A stretch of 25,517 bases of DNA from Anaerobacillus sp. (GTDB lineage: Bacteria; Bacillota; Bacilli; Bacillales_H; Anaerobacillaceae): contig SKOL01000601.1 in the NCBI GenBank assembly GCA_007120055.1, positions 1 through 25,517 of the forward strand. The letters are read 5' to 3'. The first letter of the stretch is position 1. Every line of letters begins with the position of its first letter. The notes under the pieces are model-generated. The model saw nothing but the letters and a program-made list of their open reading frames with translations, searched no databases and was not told the DNA's origin. Positions 1 to 8,100 of the stretch are shown here, piece after piece. The position numbers and the translations under genes are program-made.

Positions 1-105
1 GCATCTCTCTTATTAGAACAAATTAACGATAAGAAAAAGCAGTTTATCTCTGCAAAAATTCCAGTAACTTTAGTAGAAAGAAAATCATGTCAGCCAATCG
101 AGTAA
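1..105 (+). CDS. LacI-family transcriptional regulator, C-terminal end (partial)
   Basis: An open frame from the first base reads 34 codons and stops with TAA at 103-105. The residues (LLLEQIND, then IPVTLVERKSC near the end) look like the last helix and strand of the periplasmic-binding-protein-like effector domain of LacI/GalR regulators, where a LVER-S type ending is common. The DNA-binding domain lies outside the window, so effector and targets cannot be judged. Its position just upstream of the GH30/phosphorylase operon makes it a candidate local regulator. The assignment rests on a short tail only. Confidence 0.6.
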   Translation, partial: ASLLLEQINDKKKQFISAKIPVTLVERKSCQPIE

Positions 106-117
106 CTGACACTAGAG

Positions 118-126
118 TGAAATTCA
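118..126. promoter_or_regulatory. Single TGAAWTTCA palindrome, candidate RpiR operator
   Basis: TGAAATTCA is the same 9-base palindrome that occurs as inverted pairs at 5094-5163 and 13334-13417. Read on the minus strand, 13 bases (TTAATGAATTTCA) match the 5094 copy. It sits 13 bases after the LacI-family stop codon and about 250 bases before the GH30 gene. Being a single copy, it is the weakest member of the set. Confidence 0.35.
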
Positions 127-188
127 TTAATTAAACAAGTGATGAATACTGAATATTAATCTTAATCTAATAAGAATAACTATATTCA

Positions 189-264
189 CAAAGACATGGT
201 TGACGATTAGAAGAACTAAGGTATCTCCTTATTATTTGATTCGGGGTAGCCATGTCTTTGTTTT
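189..264 (+). terminator. Long-arm hairpin followed by T-run: terminator or structured leader
   Basis: CAAAGACATGG (189-199) is perfectly complementary to CCATGTCTTTG (250-260), which is followed by TTTT. A smaller hairpin lies inside the loop: TAAGG (217-221), loop TATCT, CCTTA (227-231). The simplest reading is the terminator of the upstream LacI-family gene. The 50-base loop with its nested hairpin is unusual for an intrinsic terminator. If transcription of the GH30 operon begins upstream of it, it would instead be a structured leader or attenuator. Confidence 0.45.
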
Positions 265-293
265 AATATTAGATTACTTTTTTTACATGTTTC

Positions 294-307
294 CGAAAGC
301 GCTTTAG
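294..307. promoter_or_regulatory. cre box (CcpA site) upstream of the GH30 operon
   Basis: CGAAAGCGCTTTAG matches 11 of 14 positions of the consensus TGWAANCGNTNWCA and keeps the central AAAGCGCTTT palindrome. It lies about 70 bases before the GH30 start, where CcpA with HPr-Ser-P would repress when glucose is available. No convincing -35/-10 pair was found around it. Confidence 0.6.
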
Positions 308-324
308 GTGACTAGCAAGCTGGA

Positions 325-348
325 GCTATTTTTTAAAATAAAAATAGC
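325..348. repeat. AT-rich inverted repeat in the GH30 leader
   Basis: GCTATTTTT (325-333) pairs exactly with AAAAATAGC (340-348) across a 6-base loop, ending 20 bases before the AGGAGG ribosome binding site of the GH30 gene. It could be a weak leader hairpin or an operator for a local regulator. The sequence does not decide. Confidence 0.35.
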
Positions 349-378
349 ATCAACCTTAATATAGCAGGAGGTTATAAA

Positions 379-1719
379 ATGCAAAGAAAAGTAAAGGTAG
401 TTGAAACTAGTAAAGGCAGTCAAAAAAATTGGAATCGAAAAGAAGATATATTTTTATCTAAAGGAAAATTGGGTGACTTTGGAGTAATAGACTTAAATCC
501 ACAACAAGAATTCCAAACTTGGATGGGATTTGGTGGTGCATTTACAGAATCAGCGGCTTATAACTTAAATAAAGTTTCTGAAGATAATCAAAGAAAAATC
601 ATCACAGCTTATTTTAATAAGGAAAGTGGTCTCGGTTATACACTCGGGAGAACTCATATTCATAGTTGTGATTTTTCACTTGGAAATTATACGTACATAG
701 AAGATAGAGATGAATCCTTGTCTACATTTTCTATTGAAAGAGAAAAGAAGTTTGTAACTCCGTTCATCAAAAAAGCAGCAGAAGAAGCTGGGGAAAGCTT
801 AACGATTTTAGCATCTCCTTGGAGCCCACCAGCCTGGATGAAAACGAACGGCGAGATGAACAATGGTGGTAAACTCAAGCAAGAATATCGCCAATTATGG
901 GCAAATTATTTTGTGAAGTATATTCAAGAGATGGAAAAGGAAGGTATCCCTATTTGGGGTGTTACCGTTCAAAATGAACCTGAAGCGACTCAAACTTGGG
1001 ACTCTTGTCGCTATTCAGCGGAAGAAGAGCGCGATTTTGTTAAAAATTTCTTAGGGCCAACTTTTCATAAATCCAACCTCGAAGATAAAAAGATTATTGT
1101 GTGGGATCACAATAGGGATTTAATTGTCGAACGTGCAAAAACAATTTTATCGGATAATGAAGCTGCAAAATATATTTGGGGAATAGGAAATCATTGGTAC
1201 GTTTCAGAAGAATTTGAAAACCTTTCAGAAGTTCACCAATTATTCCCTGATAAGCATCTCCTATTTACAGAAGGATGTATTGAAGGTGGAGTTCAGCTTG
1301 GTGCTTGGCATACTGGTGAGCGTTATGCAAGAAATATCATTGGCGATATGAACAATTGGCTCGAAGGTTTTATTGATTGGAACTTATTACTAGATGAGCA
1401 AGGTGGCCCAAATCACGTCGGAAATTACTGTGATGCACCAATTATTGTCGATACCGAAAATAATGAAGTTTATTTTAATAGTTCTTATTATTATATAGGC
1501 CATTTTAGTAAGTTTATCAAGCCAAAGGCAAGAAGAATTGGACTTGAAACTACGATAAAAGATTTGAGCGTAACAGCCTTTAAGAATAACACTGGTGAAA
1601 TAGTGGTCGTCATTCTAAACGAAACAGAAAAGGATAAAAATGCTGTAATGCAGTTAGAAGGCGAGTCAGTGGAAATCTTGGTTACAGCTAGGTCAATATC
1701 AACATTTATTATTGATTAA
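379..1719 (+). CDS. GH30-family beta-glucosidase (glucosylceramidase-like; probable glucan beta-1,6-glucosidase)
   Basis: The 446-residue product spans the whole GH30 fold: a (beta/alpha)8 barrel with a small C-terminal beta domain from about residue 375. The acid/base is probably E200 in the VQNEPEA motif and the nucleophile E298 in LLFTEGCIEGG, the usual spacing for the family. The N-terminal GFGGAFTES and the SPWSPPAWMKTNG segment are also typical. GH30 subfamilies of this type cleave beta-1,6- or beta-glucosyl links. No signal peptide is present, so it acts in the cytoplasm on imported oligosaccharides, perhaps removing beta-1,6 branches. An AGGAGG site precedes the ATG by 7 bases. It is co-transcribed with the phosphorylase 17 bases downstream. 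Family assignment is firm; linkage specificity is inferred from context. Confidence 0.88.
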   Translation: MQRKVKVVETSKGSQKNWNRKEDIFLSKGKLGDFGVIDLNPQQEFQTWMGFGGAFTESAAYNLNKVSEDNQRKIITAYFNKESGLGYTLGRTHIHSCDFSLGNYTYIEDRDESLSTFSIEREKKFVTPFIKKAAEEAGESLTILASPWSPPAWMKTNGEMNNGGKLKQEYRQLWANYFVKYIQEMEKEGIPIWGVTVQNEPEATQTWDSCRYSAEEERDFVKNFLGPTFHKSNLEDKKIIVWDHNRDLIVERAKTILSDNEAAKYIWGIGNHWYVSEEFENLSEVHQLFPDKHLLFTEGCIEGGVQLGAWHTGERYARNIIGDMNNWLEGFIDWNLLLDEQGGPNHVGNYCDAPIIVDTENNEVYFNSSYYYIGHFSKFIKPKARRIGLETTIKDLSVTAFKNNTGEIVVVILNETEKDKNAVMQLEGESVEILVTARSISTFIID

Positions 1720-1736
1720 TTTTTTTGGAGGTATAT

Positions 1737-4700
1737 ATGTACAAATTAGTAGGGAATAAGAAGTTTCAATTAAGTAACTATCAACAATTACAACCATTCT
1801 CTAGTTTTTTACCTGGGATTGCAGGGGTTAATGGAATTCCAATGTGGGTATTTTATGTGAATCGCGGTCAAGGAATCGCGAGCTTCGGTGTTCAAGATAA
1901 AGATCATGCGATTATGGAATTTTTACCTGCAGATAAATCGTATCAGCTTGCACAAGTCCAAGGGTTTCGAACATTTATTAAGATTACTGAGAATGGTAAG
2001 ACGACGCTTTTAGAGCCATTCTCGTCACAACCTAACGGCGGTCACACGGAAACAATGGAGATTTCAGAGAATAAACTTGCTCTCGAATATGTCAATCAAG
2101 ACAATGGCATTCAAATGAATGTAGAGTACTTTATTTTGCCTGAGTCACCTGTAGCTGGACTAGTGCGCCATGTGAAATTTAAAAATATTTCTGATCAGCA
2201 TAAGGATATTGAGTTGTTAGATGGACTACCATCTGTCTTTCCTAGCGGTGTACCAAATGCTGCATATAAGGAATTAGGAAATACAATTAAGAGTTGGTTC
2301 GACGTATATAATATCGAAAATGACATTCCTTATTATAAGTTGAGAGGAAGTATTGAAGATACAGCTGAAGTGAAAGAAGTCGATCAAGGAAACTTCTTTA
2401 TGAGTTTGATCTCGTACCGTGGTGAGGAAAAGTTAGCAAAACCAATTGTTGATCGTGATATCATTTTTGGCACTGATACAACGTTACAATTGCCTCAAAA
2501 CTTCATCAATGAAAGCTTTGAAACGTTAGTTGCAGAAGAAGCAGAAACAACGAATAAAGTGTCTTGTGGGTTTACGGCAACGAAAGTGGCACTAGCGCCA
2601 AATGAAGAGTTGGAATTATACACGGTGGTAGGCCATGCAAGTAATCTTGCAACCGTCAATTCTTATGTGAAAGAGCGTATTACACTTTCACGTTTACGAG
2701 AGATGCAAGAAGTTGCAGCAACGATTACGGACCAAATTACGGCTCCAATTAAATGTAAAACGGGACAACCGCTCTTTGATGCCTATAGTCGTCAAAGTTA
2801 TTTAGACAACGGCTTACGAGGTGGATTCCCGTTTGTATTCGAGAAAGAAGATAAACAAAATTTATATTATCTCTATTCACGTAAGCATGGTGACTTAGAA
2901 AGAGATTACAACTTCTTCTCACTTAGTCCTACTTATTATTCTCAAGGGAACGGTAACTACCGAGATATTAATCAAAATAGACGTTGTGATGTCTTTTTTG
3001 AGCCACGAGTAAAGGACTACAATGTAAAACTATTTATGAACTTGATTCAATTAGATGGCTACAATCCACTGGGAGTTAAAGGTGTTAGATTCTCACTTGA
3101 TGCTAATTCGTTTGATTTTGCAGCGTACGTGGCAAAGGAATCTGAAGAAAAAGTACGTAATTTCTTCAAATCATCTTATACACCAGGAGAGCTTAAGCAC
3201 TTCTTAGAGGATGAAACAGTAACATTGTTGACGTCTTTCGAGGAGTTTTTAACGGCAGTATTGAGTGTTTCAGAGCATTTATTCCAAGCGGAGTTCGGTG
3301 AAGGATACTGGATGGATCACTGGACATATAACCTTGACTTAGTCGAAAGTTACTTAGCGATTTATCCAGATAAAAAGGAAGAATTATATTTCAACAAAGA
3401 TTATCAGTATTTTGAGAGCCCGGCTAGAGTAAAGAAACGTGCCGATAAATACGTCATTAACAATGGTAAGTTACGTCAGTACGGTGCGATTTATGAAGAT
3501 AAACAAAAAGAACATGAAGCTGCTCAAAATAAGGGTGTTATGTGGATAAAAGATAAGCGTGGACTAGGTGACGTTTATAACACAACTCTTTATTCTAAGC
3601 TATTCCTTCTTGGCCTTGTGAAAACTTCGACATTAGCCCCAATGGGATTAGGTGTCGAAATGGAATCAGATAAACCTGGGTGGAACGACTCTCTAAATGG
3701 TTTGCCAGGGATGATTGGCGCTAGTACTTCTGAATTATATGAAGTGAAACGTCTATTTGACATTCTTTTAGAGGTAGATGGTGAAGAGAAAGTAGCATTG
3801 CCAGTTGAAGCAGCTCACTTTTTAAGTGGCGTTGTAAACGCAATTGAGAAAGTTGAAGCTTTATCAATCAATGAAGATCAGTATTGGCATGAAGTGGCAA
3901 CTCTTAGAGAGAACTACCGCGAGACGATTTATCAAGGAATTAGTGGTGAAGAAGTTCAATACACGGTCGAAGAATTAAAAGAAATGAGTCAGGTCCTTAA
4001 GGCTAGAGTCGAGAGTGGGATTAAACGTGTTCGTGAATTTAATGGAGAACTTGTTCCAACTTACTTCTACTTTGAACCGAAGAATTCTTTAGAGAATGGA
4101 GTACCGGAGATTTCAGAGCTAGAGTGGACACCGAAAGCTGTTACACCGTTTCTTGAGGGAATTGTTAAATCATTAAAATTAACAGATGACAAACAAGAGG
4201 CGAAAAAGATTTATGATGCTGTTCGCGCTTCTGATATTTATGATCGAAAGCTCGGGATGTACAAAACATCTATGTCGATTCAAGAAGAGTCGAATGAACT
4301 TGGACGCGCTAACGCCTTTACACCAGGATGGTTAGAAAATGAGTCGGTTTTCTTGCATATGGAATATAAGTATTTATTAGCAACGCTTAAGTCAGGATTA
4401 GCTGCAGAATTTTATGAAGATATGAAAACAGCGTTAATCCCATTTTTAGATCCAGAAACTTATGGAAGAAGTACACTAGAGAATAGCTCTTTCATTGCAA
4501 GTAGTGCAAACCCTAATCCGAAACTACATGGCCGTGGCTTTGTAGCTCGATTAAGTGGTTCTACGATTGAGTTTATGAATATGTGGTTTGTGATGATGAC
4601 AGGCGGAAAGCCGTTTGCATTTGAAGGCGAGGAGCTTGCTTGCAGGTTATCTCCAATCCTTCCAAGCTGGATGTTTACAGAAAATGGTGAAGTATCTTAT

Positions 4701-4904
4701 ACGTTCCTAGGAACTTGTGAACTTACGTATGTGAACGAGAAGAAGCTAGACACATACGGAGATGGCGCAGCCAAACCTGTAGAGTACACATTAACTTACG
4801 GAAACGGCGAAACAATGGTTGTTGACGGAAACACAGTTAGAGGAACACACGCTGAGGGTATTAGAAATGGTAAAGTAACAAAAATGACAGTTAAGTTAGC
4901 TTAG
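1737..4904 (+). CDS. GH94-related glucan phosphorylase, probable GH161 beta-1,3-oligoglucan phosphorylase
   Basis: The 1,055-residue protein has the GH94-like plan: N-terminal beta-sandwich, linker and (alpha/alpha)6 barrel. The N-terminal segment with SSFLPGIAG and WVFYVNRGQGIASFG resembles Bacillales proteins of family GH161, which phosphorolyse beta-1,3-oligoglucans to glucose 1-phosphate and a shortened chain. W649-N650-D651, in a GWNDSLNG context, aligns in style with the WND motif of GH94, so D651 is the likely catalytic acid. H931 and the SGST stretch at 940-943 are candidates for phosphate binding. The start is the ATG at 1737, 5 bases after GGAGG (1727-1731). An in-frame TTG at 1725 overlaps that site and is not used. 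No signal peptide, hence cytoplasmic. GH149 or a cellobiose/cellodextrin specificity cannot be excluded. Confidence 0.78.
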   Translation: MYKLVGNKKFQLSNYQQLQPFSSFLPGIAGVNGIPMWVFYVNRGQGIASFGVQDKDHAIMEFLPADKSYQLAQVQGFRTFIKITENGKTTLLEPFSSQPNGGHTETMEISENKLALEYVNQDNGIQMNVEYFILPESPVAGLVRHVKFKNISDQHKDIELLDGLPSVFPSGVPNAAYKELGNTIKSWFDVYNIENDIPYYKLRGSIEDTAEVKEVDQGNFFMSLISYRGEEKLAKPIVDRDIIFGTDTTLQLPQNFINESFETLVAEEAETTNKVSCGFTATKVALAPNEELELYTVVGHASNLATVNSYVKERITLSRLREMQEVAATITDQITAPIKCKTGQPLFDAYSRQSYLDNGLRGGFPFVFEKEDKQNLYYLYSRKHGDLERDYNFFSLSPTYYSQGNGNYRDINQNRRCDVFFEPRVKDYNVKLFMNLIQLDGYNPLGVKGVRFSLDANSFDFAAYVAKESEEKVRNFFKSSYTPGELKHFLEDETVTLLTSFEEFLTAVLSVSEHLFQAEFGEGYWMDHWTYNLDLVESYLAIYPDKKEELYFNKDYQYFESPARVKKRADKYVINNGKLRQYGAIYEDKQKEHEAAQNKGVMWIKDKRGLGDVYNTTLYSKLFLLGLVKTSTLAPMGLGVEMESDKPGWNDSLNGLPGMIGASTSELYEVKRLFDILLEVDGEEKVALPVEAAHFLSGVVNAIEKVEALSINEDQYWHEVATLRENYRETIYQGISGEEVQYTVEELKEMSQVLKARVESGIKRVREFNGELVPTYFYFEPKNSLENGVPEISELEWTPKAVTPFLEGIVKSLKLTDDKQEAKKIYDAVRASDIYDRKLGMYKTSMSIQEESNELGRANAFTPGWLENESVFLHMEYKYLLATLKSGLAAEFYEDMKTALIPFLDPETYGRSTLENSSFIASSANPNPKLHGRGFVARLSGSTIEFMNMWFVMMTGGKPFAFEGEELACRLSPILPSWMFTENGEVSYTFLGTCELTYVNEKKLDTYGDGAAKPVEYTLTYGNGETMVVDGNTVRGTHAEGIRNGKVTKMTVKLA

Positions 4905-4930
4905 TTTTTTTAACTAGAAGATTTGGGGTA

Positions 4931-4950
4931 GGTAGGTAATGTTACCTACC
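4931..4950. terminator. Tight inverted repeat after the phosphorylase gene
   Basis: GGTAGGTAA and TTACCTACC form a near-perfect palindrome 27 bases after the phosphorylase stop codon. No T-run follows it, so it may be a weak or processing hairpin rather than a true intrinsic terminator. Confidence 0.35.
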
Positions 4951-4967
4951 TCACATCATACATAAAT

Positions 4968-4981
4968 CGAAAGCGCTTTCC
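4968..4981. promoter_or_regulatory. cre box (CcpA site) upstream of the GH16 gene
   Basis: CGAAAGCGCTTTCC matches 12 of 14 consensus positions, with a 12-base perfect GAAAGCGCTTTC palindrome. It is about 210 bases upstream of the GH16 start, and its core resembles the box before the GH30 gene, suggesting shared glucose repression. Confidence 0.65.
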
Positions 4982-5009
4982 AGATTATTTAAACATCTAT
5001 ATTGCTTAC

Positions 5010-5137
5010 CCGTATAGCGATTTAAGTATTAAAGGGGGTGGTTTAGAACGATCATTTTAAGATTTACCGCTTACCAAAAAATAAATGATTTAATGAATTT
5101 CATAATGCAATATTTTCGCCATTAAGTATCTATACGG
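5010..5137. repeat. Inverted and direct repeats in the GH16 upstream region
   Basis: CCGTATAG (5010-5017) is repeated in inverse as CTATACGG (5130-5137). TTAAGTAT occurs at 5022-5029 and again exactly 100 bases later at 5122-5129. GCTTACC occurs at 5004-5010 and 5069-5075. Together with the operator pair they make this leader unusually rich in repeats. Their role is unknown. Confidence 0.35.
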
Positions 5138-5163
5138 CTCAATTAAGGTAATTATGAAATTCA
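5094..5163. promoter_or_regulatory. Inverted operator pair (TGAAWTTCA type) upstream of the GH16 gene
   Basis: TGAATTTCATAAT (5094-5106) and ATTATGAAATTCA (5151-5163) are exact reverse complements, and each contains a complete TGAA-W-TTCA palindrome. The same pair occurs at 13334-13417 beside the RpiR-family gene. Centres are 57 bases apart, which suits two bound dimers with a DNA loop. The second copy covers an upstream ATG at 5154, which favours the later start at 5190 for the GH16 gene. Confidence 0.6.
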
Positions 5164-5189
5164 CTCAAAAGAAATGGGGGAAATCAGTA

Positions 5190-8100
5190 ATGTCAAAAAA
5201 GCGATTTAAAGTACTTTTAGTTCTTCTGTTAATTATTTCTAATTTTAGTATGGCTGTGAGTGCGGAGGAAGTATCTGAAGTGAATGATGAATGGACTTTA
5301 GTTTGGGAAGATAACTTTGAAGGTGACGAGCTGGACTCCAAGAAATGGACAATTGACGAAGGAAACGGTTTTTATCAAGAGGATGGAACCTTTATTTCTG
5401 GATGGGGAAATGAGGAGTTACAATCGTATCAAGAAGATAATGTAAGAGTAGAGGATGGGAAGTTAATTCTTGAAGGCCGAGAAGAAACGGTTACTGATGA
5501 TACAGGGACATATGAATATACTTCAGGAAAAATTCACTCGCAAGGAAAGTTTAGCCAAAAGTATGGTCGTTTTGAAGCAAAAATGTCTTTACCAGAGGGA
5601 CAAGGTTATTGGCCTGCATTTTGGATGATGCCTGAGGACGATGTTTATGGTGGATGGGCAGCATCTGGGGAAATAGACATTATGGAAAATGCAGGTAGTA
5701 CCCCTAATAAAATTGGTGGAGCGATTCACTACGGTGGACAATGGCCAAATAATACGTATACAGCGAAAGATTATTATTTCCCAGAAGGTCGTGACGTAAC
5801 GGATATGAATGTTTACGCGATTGAGTGGGAGCCAGGTGAAATTCGTTGGTATGTTAATGACGAATTGTATCAAACGTTAAATAATTGGTCAACGACTAGT
5901 ACAGGGAACCCTACAAAGTTTGCTTATCCAGCGCCTTTCGACCAAGAGTTTTACCTAATTTTAAATCTAGCCATCGGTGGCTGGTATGGCGGAAATCCTG
6001 ATGATACAACACTATTCCCAGGAGAAATGGTTGTAGACTATGTGAGAGTTTATGAGTTAACAGGTAGAGAGTACCGCGAGCCAGTAGAGCCTGTTTTTGA
6101 ACCAGTGGAATTACCTGCTGATGCAAAAGAGGCGGTTGATGGCAATTATGTATATGACACAAACTATGAAAATGATTTCACAGTTTTAAGAACGAACGAA
6201 GATGTCGCTAACGACTGGGACTATGATTATTGGAATTTCCTAAACTTAGAAGAGTTTAATGGAACAGGTTCAGTTTCTGTTGATACATTAAATGGTGATA
6301 ATTTTGCTAAAATAGACATCAGTAATGGTGGAAACCAAACATATTCGATTCAATTAATTCAAAACGTAACGATGGGTACTGGTAGATGGTATAAATTAAG
6401 TTTTGACGCCAAGTCAACTACTGATCGTGGTATGAATGTGAAAATTGGCGGTGGAGCAGACCGTGGATGGACTGCTTATTCTCCAAATATGGATTACAGT
6501 ATAACAAATGAAGTAGAGACGTATGAAATGACATTCCAAATGCAGCATGACACGGATGTAGCAGCAAGACTAGAATTTAACCTTGGTACAAACTCGAATC
6601 CTGTTTGGATTGGGAATGTAAAGGTAGAAGAGGTTGATCCGTTAGACCCTTATAACGAAGATGCTCCTAAAGATCCATTGTCAAACGGTAACCATGTATA
6701 TAATGGGACATTTGATCAAGGTGATATGGACCGAATGACGTTTTGGAACTTCTTAACGGAAGGTGCAGATGCAACAGCTTCTGTAGATCAAGATGCAAGA
6801 GAACTAGAAGTATCAATTACAGATGGTGGTACGAGCGATGAATCTATTAAGCTAGTACAAAAAGGTATGAATCTACTTCCGAATGATGAGTATAAATTAA
6901 CGTTTGATGGAAGAGCTGCAGAAGGTAGAGATATCGAAGTTGCTTTGTTAAGCAAAGATGGATACGTAAATTATTCAGAGAATCAAGTAATTTCATTATC
7001 GACATCTATGGAAGAGAAAGAAGTGACATTCGTCATGCCAAATGTAGAAGATGCTGAAGGACAATTAGTATTCTTCTTAGGTGGAAATGATAGTGATGTA
7101 GTGATTGATAATGTAAAAATGGTTCGAACTACTAATAATAATGCAGGAGTAACATTCGAACAAGCATTTCCACTTGAAAATGGTAACTTCTCAAATGGGC
7201 TTGAAGGTTGGGACAAACATATTCAAGGTGATCATGAACCAGGAACGTCAAATGCAACAATTGATGTTGTTGATGGTGAACTAAAAGCTTCTATTGAATC
7301 TGAAGGCTGGGAGCCATGGCATGTACTACTAATGCAAAATGGTATGGGATTATCTGCAAACCAAACATATGTATTAGAATTTGATGCTAGATCTACAGTA
7401 GATAAAAAAGTAGAAGTAGTATTAGAGAATGCATCATATAATCGATATTTTTCAGATGTTGTTGAACTTACAAATTCTATGGAAACTTTTACTTATGAGT
7501 TTGAAATGAGTGCTGATGACACAGCTGACTTGAAATATTTATTAGGGAAAGTTGCTGGTTCAGAAGATATTGGTAGTCATGAAGTATTTATTGATAATGT
7601 CAAATTAGAAGTTAAAGGCGAAAGAGAAAAGTACTTCCCATTAACAAATGGTGATTTCAGTGTTGGCCTTGAAGGTTGGAACAGTCACGTTCAAGGTGTT
7701 TGGGACGGAGATTCAAATGCATCTTTTGCTGAAGAAGATGGAAAGGCTAATATAACTGTTGAACATACTGGAGCAAATCCGTGGGATATTTCGCTTTCAC
7801 AAGAAGAACTAACGCTAGAAGAAGGGTTAACTTATGTAGTTAAATTCGATGCTAGTGCATCTACGGAAAGAAAGTTAGAATTAGTCATTGATAATGGTGA
7901 AGCTGGTGGGTATCACCGTTATTTTGAAGATATTATCCAATTAACAGCTGACGTAGAGACATTTAGCTATGAATTTGAAATGCCAACAACAGACGTAATT
8001 GGCTTGAAATTTTTAATAGGTGCTGTTGATGGGGTTGTCATTGAAAACTCACACGACATTGTAATTGATAATGTTAGATTAGAAGTCAAAGGTGCAAGAG

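Noticed and set aside
1725..1736. Upstream TTG start for the phosphorylase
   Set aside because: The TTG overlaps the GGAGG ribosome binding site that serves the ATG at 1737.
5589..5873. Minus-strand open frames inside the GH16 gene
   Set aside because: They mirror the codon pattern of a well-supported gene, lack ribosome sites and resemble no known protein.
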